From positions 992,001-1,056,000 of the forward strand of contig NC_084924.1 of assembly GCF_958298935.1 (NCBI RefSeq): a stretch of DNA of 64,000 bases, written 5' to 3'. Source of the stretch: Phragmites australis. Lineage: Eukaryota; Streptophyta; Magnoliopsida; Poales; Poaceae. The position numbers and the translations under genes are program-made. Positions 10,431-23,828 of this stretch are shown here, piece after piece. How positions within the stretch are numbered: position 1 is the stretch's first letter; every line of letters begins with the position of its first letter. A model generated the notes under the pieces. The model was given only the letters and a program-made list of their open reading frames with translations, was not told the DNA's origin and made no database searches.

Positions 10431-11621
10431 CATGGTTCACGTTACCGACCTCCGCCGGTAACCGAAAAACCGCGGTAACCGTGATTATCGGTCCAAAATT
10501 CAAAAAAAATCGGAGAAAATTCATTCAGCAAATTTTGAATTTTTGCGAAAAAATCGTGTTTTTGCCCTCTCGGTAACCGCTCGGTTTTGGTCGGTTACCG
10601 AGCGGTTTAGGTCGATTACTGAACGATTTTCTCGTATTTTTTAATTTGGTCGGTTACCGAGCGGTTTGGGTCGGTAACCGCTCGGTTTTCTCGATTTATC
10701 GAGCGGTTTTATCGAATTTCAGCGCAGTTAAAAAAAACCTAAAAAAGGGTTCAATCTTGTAAAATCAATAACTAATTCATCTGAGCTTCAAATCAAGTGA
10801 AACAAATTTTTTTGGCTTCGTTGTAACATGATCTACATGATAAAAGTATTTATACTCATAAAAAAGTTCAAAATTTTCTGTGAGAAATTTTATTTGTTAA
10901 ACCAAGGTAAATGCATAGTTTACTCTTTGCTAATCCAAAAATCATGCAACTAATTTTTTTAGTCTTCTTACATGATCCTATATCTTTTAAAAATATATGA
11001 ACTCATGAATTAGTTATTGTAACATGCATGATTGTGTAAATGTGTTGCGACTAGATTAATTCATAACTGACCCATCACACCTCAAAAATTAGTGAAACCA
11101 CTTTCGTTAGCTTATTTATATTATGATTTACGTAGAAAAAATAATAGTAGACATGAAAAAGTTAATTACAGTGTTGTTTCTTAACATATTTACTTTATGC
11201 TTGTGAACTTTGTAAAAATCATAGAGAATTTAATAAAACTCTAAATAAAGTGAAATCAATTTTAAAGATTCTCTTAAAATACTTTTTATACAAGAAAAAT
11301 ATGTGTTTGCATGTTACACTTTTCCTTAACGTGAGTTAATAATTGAGCCGCACGCTTCAATTTTTTTCATTTTTTTCAAACTTTCTCCCTATAGAATATG
11401 ATGCAAACGACATTATTTTTGATAAAAAAAATTCACAGAAGGTCTTAGAATTGTGTCTAGTTTTTTTTAAGATTTTTTTTAAAATTATTTTGAATTTTTT
11501 TATTTTTTTCGAATTTTTTGAATTCAAATTTCGGTTACCGTTCGGTTTTTGAAACCGGACCGGACCGGGAAGGTCGGTAACCGTGATTTTTGGACGGTTA
11601 CCAATGGTTTTTTGAACCCTG
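10431..11621. mobile_element. Non-autonomous hAT element with 8-bp target duplication
   Basis: The element begins CATGGTTCACG and ends TTTTGAACCCTG, giving imperfect inverted ends related to CAGGGTTCAAAAA. It is flanked by exact 8-bp duplications CATGCAAG at 10423-10430 and 11622-11629, as expected for hAT transposition. Many CGGTTACCG and CGGTAACCG motifs lie in the first 300 bp and in the last 100 bp and may be transposase binding sites. The AT-rich middle has no transposase frame. It lies about 250 bp beyond the stop codon of the sugar transferase at 11876. Confidence 0.85.
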
Positions 11622-11629
11622 CATGCAAG

Positions 11630-11875
11630 CTGGTGGAGAACAATTAACCCGAAAAATTTCACCTTGATCGCTGAAACAATACACAAGTTTACAAAGTAAG
11701 TATATATTTTTGGCCGGTATACAGTAAGCAACATACAGTAGTACAGTACTCTTTAAGTCTGTAGGTGTTCGACAAATTCGGGACAAAAACTAATCGGCTT
11801 ACAGCAACAAATTTTAAAACTGTGTACGTGTAACCAGCAACTAGATCGATGTATGTACGTTTCATCGATCAATCA
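11630..11875 (-). other. Probable 3' untranslated region of the first sugar transferase
   Basis: Sequence between the hAT element and the stop codon of the minus-strand transferase. No other feature is visible. Confidence 0.35.
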
Positions 11876-13422
11876 TCAATGGATGCATGCACCAGGGACC
11901 GTCCACTTGGCGGCGTGCTTGGCCCAATGCGGCATCTTGGTGTAGTTCTTCCAGTCGTGGAGCACGCTCCTGAGGTCCCTGAGCTTAGCTCCCAGCCCGA
12001 CGCAGCAGTTGGCATGCATGGTGCAGATCTTGTTCAGGTCCTTGCCGTAGCTGCAGAAGCCGCCCATGAACGCCGGGTCGATGTACTGCACCCGCAGCCG
12101 GAGGTCCTTCACGAGCTCATTCTTGATCGCGTTGAACACCGGCTGCTCGTTCTTGCCCGGGAACCTGCTCCTGGCCTCGTGCCAGATCCTGGTCATGGCG
12201 ACCGTCCGGTTGTTCGGCCTGACGTGGAAGAAGCCCGTGTTGGGGAAGTTGTTGATGTTGTCGGGGTCGCCGAAGAAGGCGTCGCTGGAGATGGCCATGT
12301 CGGCGTACGCCGTCACGTGCTTGAACGGGTTCCGGAACCACATGATGTCAACGTCCTGCGATCGATCGATATGATTACTGATTAGGTTAAAAAAATGATT
12401 AGGATTCAGGATGATATATTCGAGAGCGTAATATACGGTGAAGAGGAAGTTGTATCCGAGCTGGAGGACGCGGCGCTGGAGCTTGAGCTTGCTCCAGACG
12501 AGCTCGAGGTAATCTTTGGAGAGGAAGAATTTGGCGGAGGTGAAGTCGATGCCGGCCATGGTGTAGAGGTAGCAGTGCCGGTGCACGGCGCTGCACCGCG
12601 CCATCGCCGTCGGGTCCATGGCCACGATGAGGACGTGGTCGAGCAGGTGCGCGATGCCGTCGCCGATGCGGAAGCTCTCCAGGAAGAGGTCCAGCAGCGA
12701 CCCAGGCGCCGCCCACGCGTAGTTCACGCACGTGATGATCACCGTCCGGTCGTCCGACGTCGCCACGCGCTCCACCACGGCCGCCAAGCCCCGGAACTCC
12801 ACGTCCTCGGCATCGGCATCAACCTGCCATTCATTCATCCATGCGCGTGAGTTACTGAATTAGGATTACTCTATGTTATGGACTCAGTTGTTGTTTCGAT
12901 CGACATGTTGACTGTTCGTAGGATCGATATGATGCTTAATAAGGGACTTGGAATTCTTAATTTTTTGAATGAAATTAAGTTGTAGACTTGAGATCGCAGC
13001 AACAAAAAGATCAGGCGCCGTGGTGGCCGTTTAGCTCGGTGCCTCGGTCAACTGATCGAATTGAGCAGCAAACTGACCTCTTTTTCGTGATCGGCGCCGC
13101 CGGCCAGCTGGCCTAGATCAGCGGCGGTAGTACCAGTAGTTGTGGTGGTATCAGCGGGCTGCTTCGTGACGTTGGCCTGGTGATCAGCCTCTTCACCAGC
13201 TCCAATGATGACCCCACCTGCCTCTGATGCCGCTGCCGTGGCTGGTGACGATGACGACGTTCCGTTCCGGCCTCTCCATCCCAAGAACTGCACCGGTGCC
13301 CTGGGGAGGCTGAGCTCCTCCGGGCGGTGCTGCAGGAGCAGAACCACGGTGAGCGTCGCGACGGAGCCGAGCACGAACGACGCCACCTGCCGCCCCGTGG
13401 CCTCCGCGACGACGTTCGCCAT
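11876..13422 (-). CDS. DUF271/GT77-like nucleotide-sugar transferase, copy A
   Basis: Exons on the minus strand are 13422-13078, 12823-12437 and 12355-11876; both introns are GT-AG and phase 0, giving 403 residues. It resembles the plant Nucleotid_trans family (Arabidopsis At4g15970 type), type II Golgi proteins thought to add sugars to wall polymers or glycoproteins; donor and acceptor are unknown. Residues 12-31 form a hydrophobic signal anchor. A Ser/Ala-rich stem follows, then the catalytic domain: DRTVIITCVNYAW, GSLLDLFLESF, a D-V-D metal-binding motif at 245-247 followed by IMWFRNPF, NNFPNTGFFHVR, and a C-terminal Cys-rich DLNKICTMHANCCVGLG segment. The ATG at 13422 is used because the longer frame begins with GTG. 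The closest relative in the window is the gene at 28481-31564, with the same exon plan. Confidence 0.9.
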
Positions 13423-14700
13423 GGACGCGCTGCTTAATGGACGACGACGGCCGGGCTTTAACTTCCTAGTGCACTTCAATTTGTGCACCGGTACTATGGC
13501 TAGCTCGTTAGTAGGGAGTACTAGCTAGCTAGAGTGAGACGTGTACTCTCCCCATACTAGCTAGCGGTGTAGAGAGGTGCCCATCGATGTGCTTCCCTGG
13601 AACAGCTAGAGTAGAACGTACGGTTACAGGGATGCAAGTTTCGGATTTTCTTTTTATTATGGCGTATCTGGTTGTTTGTATTAGGTTCATTCTGGTTCTT
13701 GCTATGTGTATATTCTCAAGGATAATATCGTTTAGTTAACTTTATGTATTGTTCTGCTCTATATTTGTAGACGCAATTATATGATTAAAATTTAGTCTGG
13801 TAGATATGTTGGAATCAATATTCTCTATGAAGTTTAGAATAGTAGGTGTATTGTATCTGCTATAATACTTCAATGAGCCCACACATTAGTCTTATATGCA
13901 AAATCACAGCATTCGTTCACGTAGATAACCAAACATATTCACATGCTTATTGCATTCGTAGGTGCGGGTCATTGCATCCGTAGATGTAAATAGTTAAACA
14001 CTCTGCTTTTAAGATTTACTGGCATTCGCTCAATCAGCTTCTATTCGTACCTGTAGCTCTAAAAAACTTATACATGCAACCAAACACCAACCAAATATAT
14101 CCTAGTTTGATCTGAAACTCATTTAATTGAACTAAAAATTCATCTCCATCTAAATAATCTAACAAAAAATAAATTTAATAGTGATCCAAAATTACCCATC
14201 AAATATCCACTTACATCCTTATTCCGGCCATTCCGCCGGCGCCTTGGAATTTGCAATAGTGGTACGGCAGCAGCTACAGAAGAAACAAAAATATTGGCAG
14301 TGAATGGGAACTAGAATACGCCATGCTTCGGAAGCTTCTTTGTAGACATGCATTTAGAAATAGTATGTATATATTTTTTAAAGTCAAATTTTGTGTACTT
14401 TAATTAATATTTAATTAAATTATAAGAATATCTAGTGTATAAGAATTATATAATTAGATTCATAATTCAAAATATTTTAATACTATATAGGTTTTGTAAC
14501 TATAAATAATATATTTTATGAGAAAATCTTAATCAAAATCTAACTTCGAAAACTAAGCAACAAAATATGTCTATTATTTCTAAACGGATAAAGTAGTATT
14601 TAGTATTAGTAGTGTCCACTGCATTGACGTACATATATATAATGTACTATGAATTCAGGCTAATATATGTTAATTTTTGTGCATGCATGGGCGTACGAGG
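13423..14700. other. Upstream region of transferase A, AT-rich
   Basis: Short CTAGCTAG repeats near 13500-13565 precede the gene. From about 13650 to 14110 and from 14340 to 14600 the sequence is AT-rich and MITE-like, but no clean inverted ends were defined. No gene seen. Confidence 0.4.
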
Positions 14701-15722
14701 GCAGGACAGCTCTAATGGTTTACCTAGTTATTAGTTCTTATTTTGCAGATGTAGAGAGGAGAGAATTAAACGAAGACAAAGATAAGAGTTAGTTGCTAAC
14801 TCTTATTTTACAGATATATAGATGAATTTTAAAGAGATATCTTTTGCTTTAAGTACGAAGCAGATCACATTTCAACACCTTTTTCTTTTATGAGAAATAA
14901 GAAATTAAAAATAATAATATTTATATAAATTTTAAGAAATGTGTTTCAAGATATAGTTTGAGCTGGCTTGCTCCCTTGTTAGTGCCCTGATCGGTGGCCT
15001 TGAGAGTTGGTGCCGGGGAGATCCCGATGGACGGCTGCACATGCTGACATGCGTGGCTCACGGATCAAAGCCTGACTCCATTCGGAACTTCAGTAAGTCG
15101 TAGTAGTATCGCTGTCACCGAGTGACGTTGCGTGCCAGATCCGGATGGCTTTCCAGGTGTGCTGCTATTTTCGCGGTCACGTCTCTCTACAAGGACTGTT
15201 TTAGCATGTTCTCTGCTATGTATCTAGTCTAAGTAATTAAATTCTATGAAATCATATTTAGAAAGATATTTGTAATATTTTATTTATATCATTAATCTTG
15301 TGACTTAATAGCTGAATTGAAAGAGAGAATATATGTGAGTGAACATATATTATCATAGGAGAAAGACTTTTATAAGACATGATTATATAGAATTTGCTTC
15401 TCCGATCTAAACTTAGCTCAAGTAAGTTTAGTGTCTATCTAGATCACCGTTAGTGTTTAGATTTGAGACCGATGGAATGAAAAAATATATGTTTGGAGTT
15501 TCTCCTCCGAATTCAGAAAACATGTAACATTTCAACGCCGTTGAATAAAAAATCAGCAGTTAACAATCGACAATAATATCTTATTATTACTATCAGACAT
15601 AAACTAGCATGGATAAATTTATTACCATCATCGGTTAATAGTTACAACCTATAATGATAATTCTGCGGATATTATCCTAGTCTATTCTTATAAACCCTAC
15701 ATTGGACTCTTCCACAGTAGTG
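14701..15722. mobile_element. Degenerate DNA-transposon remnants including a CACTA end
   Basis: The right part ends CTTCCACAGTAGTG at about 15723, the complement of a CACTACTGTGGAAG terminus, and is preceded by repeated ATCGACAATAATA- and CGGTTAATAG-like subterminal motifs. At 14705-14870 AGTTAGTTGCTAACT and flanking ACTCTTATTTTACAGAT repeats suggest a small MITE. Boundaries are not secure. Confidence 0.35.
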
Positions 15723-15723
15723 C

Positions 15724-16985
15724 TCACTTGCTAATTTGTCATGCGATGTGACAGGTGCTACGTGGCGGCATCTTAGCTAGTGCAGTCTACATACCGAAGG
15801 TTCGTACTTACTATTAATCAGTGCAATGCAGTACAGTACTTTAGCCGGCCCATTAATTCACTTCCGGTACTGGTTAGGAGAATATTGCACTAATGTAGGA
15901 ATCGGGGTAGCTGGAGGTGCATGCCACGCATCCAGCGGTAGATCCACCAGCGGCGAGGGGCTCTGCATCCTCCCGGGGCTTCAATTTTTGGTACGGTAGG
16001 GGAGGAAGAAGAAAAAGAGAGAATAGGAGAAGGAAGAAGAGAGCCCTTTTTTCTTAACATATTTGTTTGTTCATGATATCAGGTACTACGACTAGCCAAC
16101 AACTCAGCAGTCACAAGTCAGAACTCAGTCAGACTTTTTCTGTTGAGATGCAGAAGCGCTACTAGTTTTTTTATGTGTCTAGTGTTCACTAACATCCAGC
16201 CATTCATGTTTGCATACGAATCAAACAATTTACTGACAGTTATGGTCGGTACCAAGCAGCAGCCACTGTTAAGTTTGCAACGGATTAACCCAAGTAACCT
16301 GAAGTGGAAGAGCACAATAAAGCGGGGCCTTGACTTCTTTAAACTGCCAACAGCATAGCGTTAGGTCGCAAATCGCTCTTCCATGCTCAATCAATTCGTC
16401 ATTGCTTATTACCTCCAAAGAGGGAAACCCTGATGACCTGTGCAGCACTTTCGCGACAACGACGACGGGTCTAAATTTTGCTTCGCGAGACGCCTGTCGT
16501 CGTCGTTACTCGCCGGGACAGGTCCGAGCGCAAGAACTTCGGAGCAATTTCGATTGAAGCAATGTATTTTCTTTCTCATTTTAGACTAAAAACAGTACAT
16601 TTTCTCCTTTTCACTTTAGGTTTAAAACAGTGTAATTTCTCCGGAATCCATACGCAGTAATGCGTTGTTCCAAACAATATTACGTGATATGGGAAACAGG
16701 AATCCAATCATCCTGTGGGGCTTGTTTCGAGCTCGATCCACGTAACAGTGAAGCAGCTGGTACTCTTCAATATGATATTCCAGTTCCATCCATCACTGCA
16801 TTTAAGATGGATCATAAAATACTAAGCTACTCTTTCATGAAAATATATACTAAGATTTGATGGTAACTTCACAATAATTTAGGCTATATGATCCGTACTA
16901 GGACTATTCACTGTCCTTGTTTTCTTCTGTATGAGAGCGACAGAAAAGGATGACTGATTGATGTAGTGCGGATTACCACGATGTT
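15724..16985. other. Intergenic, no recognisable gene
   Basis: Several short frames exist at 16118-16860 but show no conserved motifs. An imperfect inverted repeat (AACGACGACGGG against CCTGTCGTCGTCGTT) lies at about 16457-16507. Nothing else was identified. Confidence 0.45.
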
Positions 16986-16994
16986 CATTCTGTT
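16986..16994. repeat. Left 9-bp target-site duplication of the Mutator-like element
   Basis: CATTCTGTT here is repeated exactly at 26867-26875, directly outside the two terminal inverted repeats. Nine bases is the standard duplication length for Mutator-like transposition. Confidence 0.85.
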
Positions 16995-17659
16995 GGTGAA
17001 ATTTCCTGTACAAACTCATCCCAACGTGCAAACATACAAACTAGCGTCGGAGGCCACCTCCAAAATCATCCAACCATCCCGCCGCGGTCTTTTCATCAAA
17101 AATCCCGAACGTGAATTTGTTTGATTTGGTCCTTCTCATCCCCACCCTCAGCCGCAACTAAAAATCTCCCAATTCGGCGCCGTCGAGCTCCCGAGGTGGC
17201 GCGGTGCGACGGCGAGGGTGGAGCGCCGGTGACATCCTCAAATGCGGCGATCCGGCGACGGCCTTGACGAATACTGTACGGCCATGACCTGGACGGCGAC
17301 ATGCTCGACGGCGACAGCATCCAGCGTGTGCCAACCGGAGGTGGCCGACGCTGGACTACAGGTGCGGGGCACGGCACGGACGGCGCCCCTGTGCTCGGCC
17401 TTTCTTCTTAGGCAGCAGTACTTACTGCCACTTCAGAATCTGAAATGTACTCGAGGAGTGCAGATGGCAAGATCAGTAGCACATGGGGTTTGGAAGTTCG
17501 TGTGTGCGTTCATTTGTGTTCGAAATTCTCCAGCACTGTGAATGGCTTCGGGTAAGAGGAATCTGGAATGATTTTTGGTGCTCCAGGAGGCAAAGAGGCA
17601 GGAGCTATGCATGCACAAACATGCACTGAGACTGCCTGAAATTGTATTGAATGCCAATC

Positions 17660-17890
17660 AAATTGTATTGGATTCTGGTAGCCACAATTTACAAACAAGA
17701 TTATAGTCAGATTTTACAAATAAAAGACACAATACACTAAGCCACAATTTACAAACAATTTTGCATTTTGGCTTTCAGCTGGCTGCAAACACTTTACTTG
17801 CTCATCACTGGCTTTCAGCTGCCTGGTAGCCACAATTTACAAACAAGATCACTGGCTGCAAACACTTTACTTGCTCATCAATACTCTTTC
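17660..17890. repeat. Interleaved short direct repeats
   Basis: GGTAGCCACAATTTACAAAC occurs at about 17677 and 17824. A second string, GGCTGCAAACACTTTACTTG, occurs at about 17781 and 17853, and GGCTTTCAGCTG occurs twice. The pattern suggests successive slippage or repair duplications inside the Mutator-like element. Confidence 0.7.
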
Positions 17891-20800
17891 AGCTCTACTC
17901 AAGCCCTTTGGGTGATCCTTTCACTCGTTCTCAGCAGCAAGTTTTGACTTGCATAAACAAATCGACAACGATCGGACCAGATCACACAACCAGCAAGTGT
18001 TGCATTCCAAGCAGCAGCAGCAGCTCTGAATCTCTGATCAGACCAGGAATTCATGGGCTTCATTTGTTCAACTCTCAAGTTGCCAGGCCATCTCAATTTT
18101 CTATATAGGCTGAGAGATCTGCAAAATTGAAAGCTGGGATGAAGGATAACACTATGAGGGTGTTTCCATCTCATTTTGGGTGGGATGTGCAGCTCACCGG
18201 CCTCCCCGGCTTCACCTGTATGCAGGCACGGCAGCAACGGCAGTAGCCAACAACGCCTCAACCGTAGCTCTTGTGGCTTTGAAAGGTCGAGATGTCCCTA
18301 GAGGGGTAAATAGACATTTCTATAAAATAAAACCTCCTAGTGGATTAATAGAATCTAGAGCTTTCAAGTTCAATTCGGAATTTTCGGATTTTGAAAGTTC
18401 TGAGCTCAACTTAGAGTATCCAAGTACAGAACATGAATTCAAAATTAAAATACCACTAAGCAAGTCTAATTAATTCTAATGGTTAGCACATGTTACAAAT
18501 AATGTCTAAAGACTTTTCCACAGTTCTGCTGCAGTCACAAGCTCACAATCAAGTAGATCGGACAAATCACAAATATAAACTCAAGTAAGCAAGGAGACAT
18601 AGATTTATTTTCGAAGTACGAACACCTCCACTTGAGGTTCCTACATCTCCATTTAAGAGCTCCAAAGAGCTAGATCTCTTTCAACCCTAATTCTCACCAA
18701 GCGACCACCTAGATCAAGCGGCTTACTCAAATGTCATCTTCCCTTAGGGGGCGAGAATGAATATTCACAAACGTCCTGAGGCACACCACAAGCTTAAGTG
18801 CTCATCGGGCGACGTCTAGCTGTCTAGAAGGATAAACCTTCAAGAGCAACAAACGCATGTCGAACGGCTTGACGATGAACTCGAGTACTCAAAAATAGGA
18901 ATGACGCCCACTATCACTCTTTCTCAAAATTTCAACCCAACTCTCAAATCCTTGCAAGTATTAAAACCAAGAGGAGTGTGAAGAGCTTCTAAAAGGGCTT
19001 TAAATGAATGATTTTGTCCAAAGTTGGTTCAACAGCAAATGCAAGGTGGGGGTGAGGAGGTATTTATACTCAACCCTTAAAAACTAGCTGTTACAGCACT
19101 TTCTAGACATATCCAGAACTTCCAATTTAGCTATAGATTTAGTAACCGATGACCTCTACTTGGAAACAGTTCGGAGGTTTCAACACCCGAAACTTCCAGG
19201 TCAACCCGAAACTTCCGGGTTAAACTCAGAGGCCCTAACCGATGTCATATCCAAAAATGTTAATTACATAATTAAGCAGACATAGTCATCATGTTATTGC
19301 GTTTTACATATATATTTATCAAATTTAGTTAAACATGCTTCACAAATACTTTAGAGATAGTCTAGAGCTCCTTAGGGAAGCCCTACATACTTTGGAGAAG
19401 AAGAAGAATAGAAACAGGGGGAAATTAGGAAATTTCAACAAAAGATCCTTCCTGTTGTCTAACCAGGAATCCTCATGGTCTAACCGTCATTGGCAAATGC
19501 ATGGCCTTGCCATGTGGTTTCCCACGGTCATCTGATCGACCCTCCTCGCAGTGCGACTGCCACAGCGCTGAGGCTCCACTTAAGAAAATAGGTCAACTCT
19601 CTCACACTCACTCTCACTCACTCCTTCACCCACACCAAGAGAAAGGGAGAGACCACCTCGACGATTGAAGATCGACGGACTTCCTTGAGCTCTCTGAAGG
19701 CTTCCTCATGCTCATCTCCTTCATCCTCTTCGTCGGGGGAGTTTTTATGTACATTCATCCACCTCAAGCCGTATGGTCCTCGAGTAATATGGGTAAAGTT
19801 GTACCCCTCTTAGGGTATAAGAACAATTCAAACTGCCGCACTCTCAATTATGAGCATGCTTCAATCTTTTTACAGCAGTTGTAGAGTTACGAATGTGGGA
19901 TGCGTGGCATGGTTGGATGATAGGGATTTAATATGGTTCATTTCACAGTTATGTTCATGAGATTATTCTATTTACGTTTATATGCAAGTTAATGGTTATA
20001 GAGTAGAAAGGCATATTTAGTTAACTTTAGGTGCTCACACTGTAACACCCTGAATTTTAGCATATAAAAATATAGCAAAATTTGCTCCAAATTAAAACTT
20101 TTTCTAATTATTAAACTAGTATAAAATCAAGGAAGTATATATTTGATGTATATATACTTGTATGTATATATTCAAATATATTATTTTGTGCTAAGTATTC
20201 CAGAAAGCACCAAGTTAGTTCTAAATTAATCATTGCATTGAATTGATCATATGCATTTTGGTTTATTGGTTCTTATGGTTCTTTGCGTAGCAATTCGAAT
20301 TGAATGCTTCTCAGTTCAAATCTATTCTAGTTCTTCTCGGTAATTTCCTAATCCAAATCAATTCGTAAAGATCGATCTTCCAATCCAACTCAAATCTATA
20401 ATTCAATTATTCCATTGAATTATCCCCAAGTAGCTTTGTTCGACTCGAACTGAATGTCTCTCAAATTCGAATCTCAATATTTATTCTTATCAGCTCAAAT
20501 ACAAATTGAATTCAATTCCTTTGAATTCAAGCCTCTCTCAAATACCGAGGTTTCCAGTTCAAATATTTCTCCTAATTCAAATACCCTTATTTGAATTAAT
20601 GCCAAACTCATATTCGAATACTCCAATTTGAGTTTAATCCTATATATCTCAAATCCATTTACAATTCAAACTCATTTTGAATTATCACCAATCCATTTCG
20701 ATTCGATTGCATTCAAATTGAATCACTCAATCTCAATTTGAATATTTCCAAATCCTATTACCAATTCAAATTATTCAATTTGAATCCTTGCAAATACAAA

Positions 20801-21001
20801 TACAATTCAAATACATCTAATTGAATTATCACACATTTCATTTACAAATTCAAATACATCTTTTGCAAATCAATATATTTATTTGAATCAATATTCATAC
20901 ACAAATATCTCTCTTTCTCTCATCACACTGTTGTCTCTCTCTCATCTCTCCTTCTCTCTCAGCCCATCCCTCTGTCCTCTCTATGTGATCACCGACCAAA
21001 T

Positions 21002-21055
21002 CAGCAGCCCATGCTCTGCGCCGGCCATCAGCAGCCCATGCTCTGCACCGGCCAT
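21002..21055. repeat. Two tandem copies of a 27-bp unit
   Basis: AGCAGCCCATGCTCTGCGCC plus GGCCATC is followed directly by a near-identical copy (one base different) inside the GC-rich part of the solo LTR. Confidence 0.8.
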
Positions 21056-23750
21056 CTCTCCCTGATCTCCACCGAGCAAGCCAAAACCGAATTCCCCTCC
21101 TCCTCTCCTTGCTTCACCTGCAAGCAGTCGCACCTCCATACATACACCACACAGCAGCACACCATCGGCGTTCTCCTCTCCCTGCAAGCACACGGAGCTC
21201 TCCTCCTCTTCCCCACACAGGCACAAGCATACATACACACAAACATGCATACATACACACAGGCACCCCACCGAGCTCCCTTCCCATGCGCCTGCGCATT
21301 CCTCCGCCGTGGCGCCGCCGTGTACTCCACCGCGCCGTTGTTCATCCGCGCGCAGCCGTACTGTCGTCGCTACGCCGTGCCACTCAGCTACGATGTCGCG
21401 CCGAGCCACCCTGCTCACCGTCGCCGTGCTCGGTGCCGAACGCGCCACCGTCGTGCCCGCGCGCCTCGTCGTGCCGCACCGCCGCCGTCGCTCAGCCGCG
21501 TCGCGCCGTGCGCCGTCCAGGTGAGCTCCCTGCTCGGTTCGCCTCCCCCCCTCCTCTGTTCGGCACTGCCGCCCAGCGCAGCCGCCGTGTGCGCCACACT
21601 CCTGCTCGCGCCGCGTCGTGCCGCCTCCGACCCGCGCCGTCGCGCCGCGTAGCCGGCCACCCCTCCCCGTTGTGCGCACCATCGTCGTGCAAGCATAGCC
21701 GCCGCTCGGCCCACGCCGCGTCAAGCCGTCCTGGCCGCTGCCGCACGCGCGCCGCCGCCCTCTGTGCCGCGCTGCGCACAGCTGCCGCCCGCGTGCGCCG
21801 TGCCGCCTGGCCGCCGCGCCGTCCCCGCCGGTCATCGCCTCCCTCCGCTCCCCTTCTCCCTCCGGCGCTGCCCGCTTCCCCGGCCGAGAACCCCCGCCGG
21901 CCCTCTCTCCGTCGCCAAGCTCTCTCCGGCGCCGCCTCCTTCACCCGGCCGGCGCCTCTCCTCCCTTCCCTCTCTCTCTCCACCGTCGGTCTCCGCCCCT
22001 CCCTCCGCTTCTCTCTGTGAGCCACCACACAACCCGAAGGCCCAGCCGGCCTTATCCTTTAGCCCCTCTGCCGTGTGGGCCCACAGGCCGGCGTGTCCAC
22101 CGGCCACGGTCCGTGGTGGACTATCCACATGAGCCACCTCCGGTCCACCAAAAGCCACAGACCAAGTCCACAAATCCGGTCTACGGTGAACCACCCTCGA
22201 GGCCGACCACGGTTCACGAATCCCGTAGACCGAGTTCGCGAAACAGTAGTCCTTTTAAATTTCCAGATTTATCTTTTCGGTAAATCTTCCGATAGCCATA
22301 TCTCCTCCAATTCAACTCCGATTTCGGCGATTCTTTCGTCGATATTCCTCTAAAATCATAATCTTCATCCATGCCAAATCTTGTAAATTTTGGAGTTCGT
22401 TTAATTTTCTCGTTTGGTAATTATTTGTATTGCGGCATTTGATCTAGATTTAGATTTTCTCCTTTAATGAATAACGTCAAGTTAGATAATTCGATAATGA
22501 TGTTTAGGTTGTAATCATAGATCAGTCACTTATGATAACCTAGCTTAAGCAGATTAATTCCTTTTATTAATAAGAATAACTAAATGTTGTTTCAATTAAG
22601 TGTTTAAGAATAAATTGAGATTTCATGTGATATTTCATGTGATGGCTTACAATTAATCTTAGCTCAATTAAGGTAATCAATTAACCCGTGTAAATGATAG
22701 ATAAATAGATATTAATCATTAGAATATGATAGAATAATTTACACATTAATAGTTAATTAATTGAATAACCTTTTGATAATTAATTAATTAGATTCAAAGG
22801 ATAGATTAATCTAATTAATTAATTGCTTGTATGCTTTTATGATAGCATTAGAGTATAACTTAATTAGTGCGGTAATTAAACAACACTAGGTAATTAAGGT
22901 TAGTTGCTAAACGACCATGTTTTAGTGTTATAGATTAGAATATTTAATCTCCACACTTAAGCACTTATAATTGTCTAGAGTTATACTTATGCATATATGT
23001 ATACATGCTCACATACATATAGACATAAGTATTACACATATATTTATGCATGTACACGTGCACTCACCTACACGTAGAATCTCTAGTTGTCGTCCTTCGA
23101 CAGTTAATCTAATAAGAGTTCACCTAGTTAATTGTGATTTGTTCAGGTTTTCTCTTAAGTTGATAAAACAACTAGGTTAATAGCTTAGCCTAGCTTCGCT
23201 AGATTATCCCGTTATTCTCTGTGTACTAGCTTCGTGTTGATTAGAGTTGTCGTTTGTCTTTTCGCTGGGTTTAGCCTTCGTCGTTTTCTCCGTTGTTTTT
23301 CTTCCGTTTTGGCATTTCTTGGTTTTGTTCTGGTGCTCATTTGCTTAGTCGTTGTGCGCTTTTTGTCGTTAATCTGCGTAGACTCGAAGTCAAGGTTCTA
23401 AGCAAGAATGCGAGAAAGGAACTGAAGGCAAGATCCAGCGATGAAGAAGAATCCGAAAGATGTGAACGACAAGACCAATCGTGAATTGACCCTTCAAGAA
23501 GGCAAGTCCTATTTCCTTGATCATATTGAACCTATGTTTTCGAATAATATATATGATCAACTAAAATCGGACTTATTATCGCATGTGCTATATATTGCAT
23601 TTTCTTTCAAACTATTTGTAGTAGTTAACCCTATCAACACTGCCATGACATACATGTCATCATCCAGAATACATATCACCCTAGGAATACCTGTTGTTAA
23701 ATATATTAACGATGGACGACGCCTTGATATCTAGCATGCTTAGGATTGAA

Positions 23751-23828
23751 TACATCTCCTCGGAGATGTCGCTTTTAAAATACGTCTCCTCGGAGATGTC
23801 GCTTTTAAAACACTTCTCTTCGGAGACA
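23751..23828. repeat. 30-bp tandem repeat with internal palindrome
   Basis: TACATCTCCTCGGAGATGTC plus GCTTTTAAAA occurs at 23751-23780, again at 23781-23810 with one change, and partially at 23811. Each unit contains the palindromic core TCTCCTCGGAGA. It lies within the solo LTR, next to the AGCATGCTTAGGATTG phrase also found in the second LTR at 50185. Confidence 0.85.

Noticed and set aside
20981..22194. Long open frames on both strands (up to 303 residues)
   Set aside because: They occur in several frames at once in very GC-rich DNA, contain no domain and lie inside an LTR unit. They are compositional.
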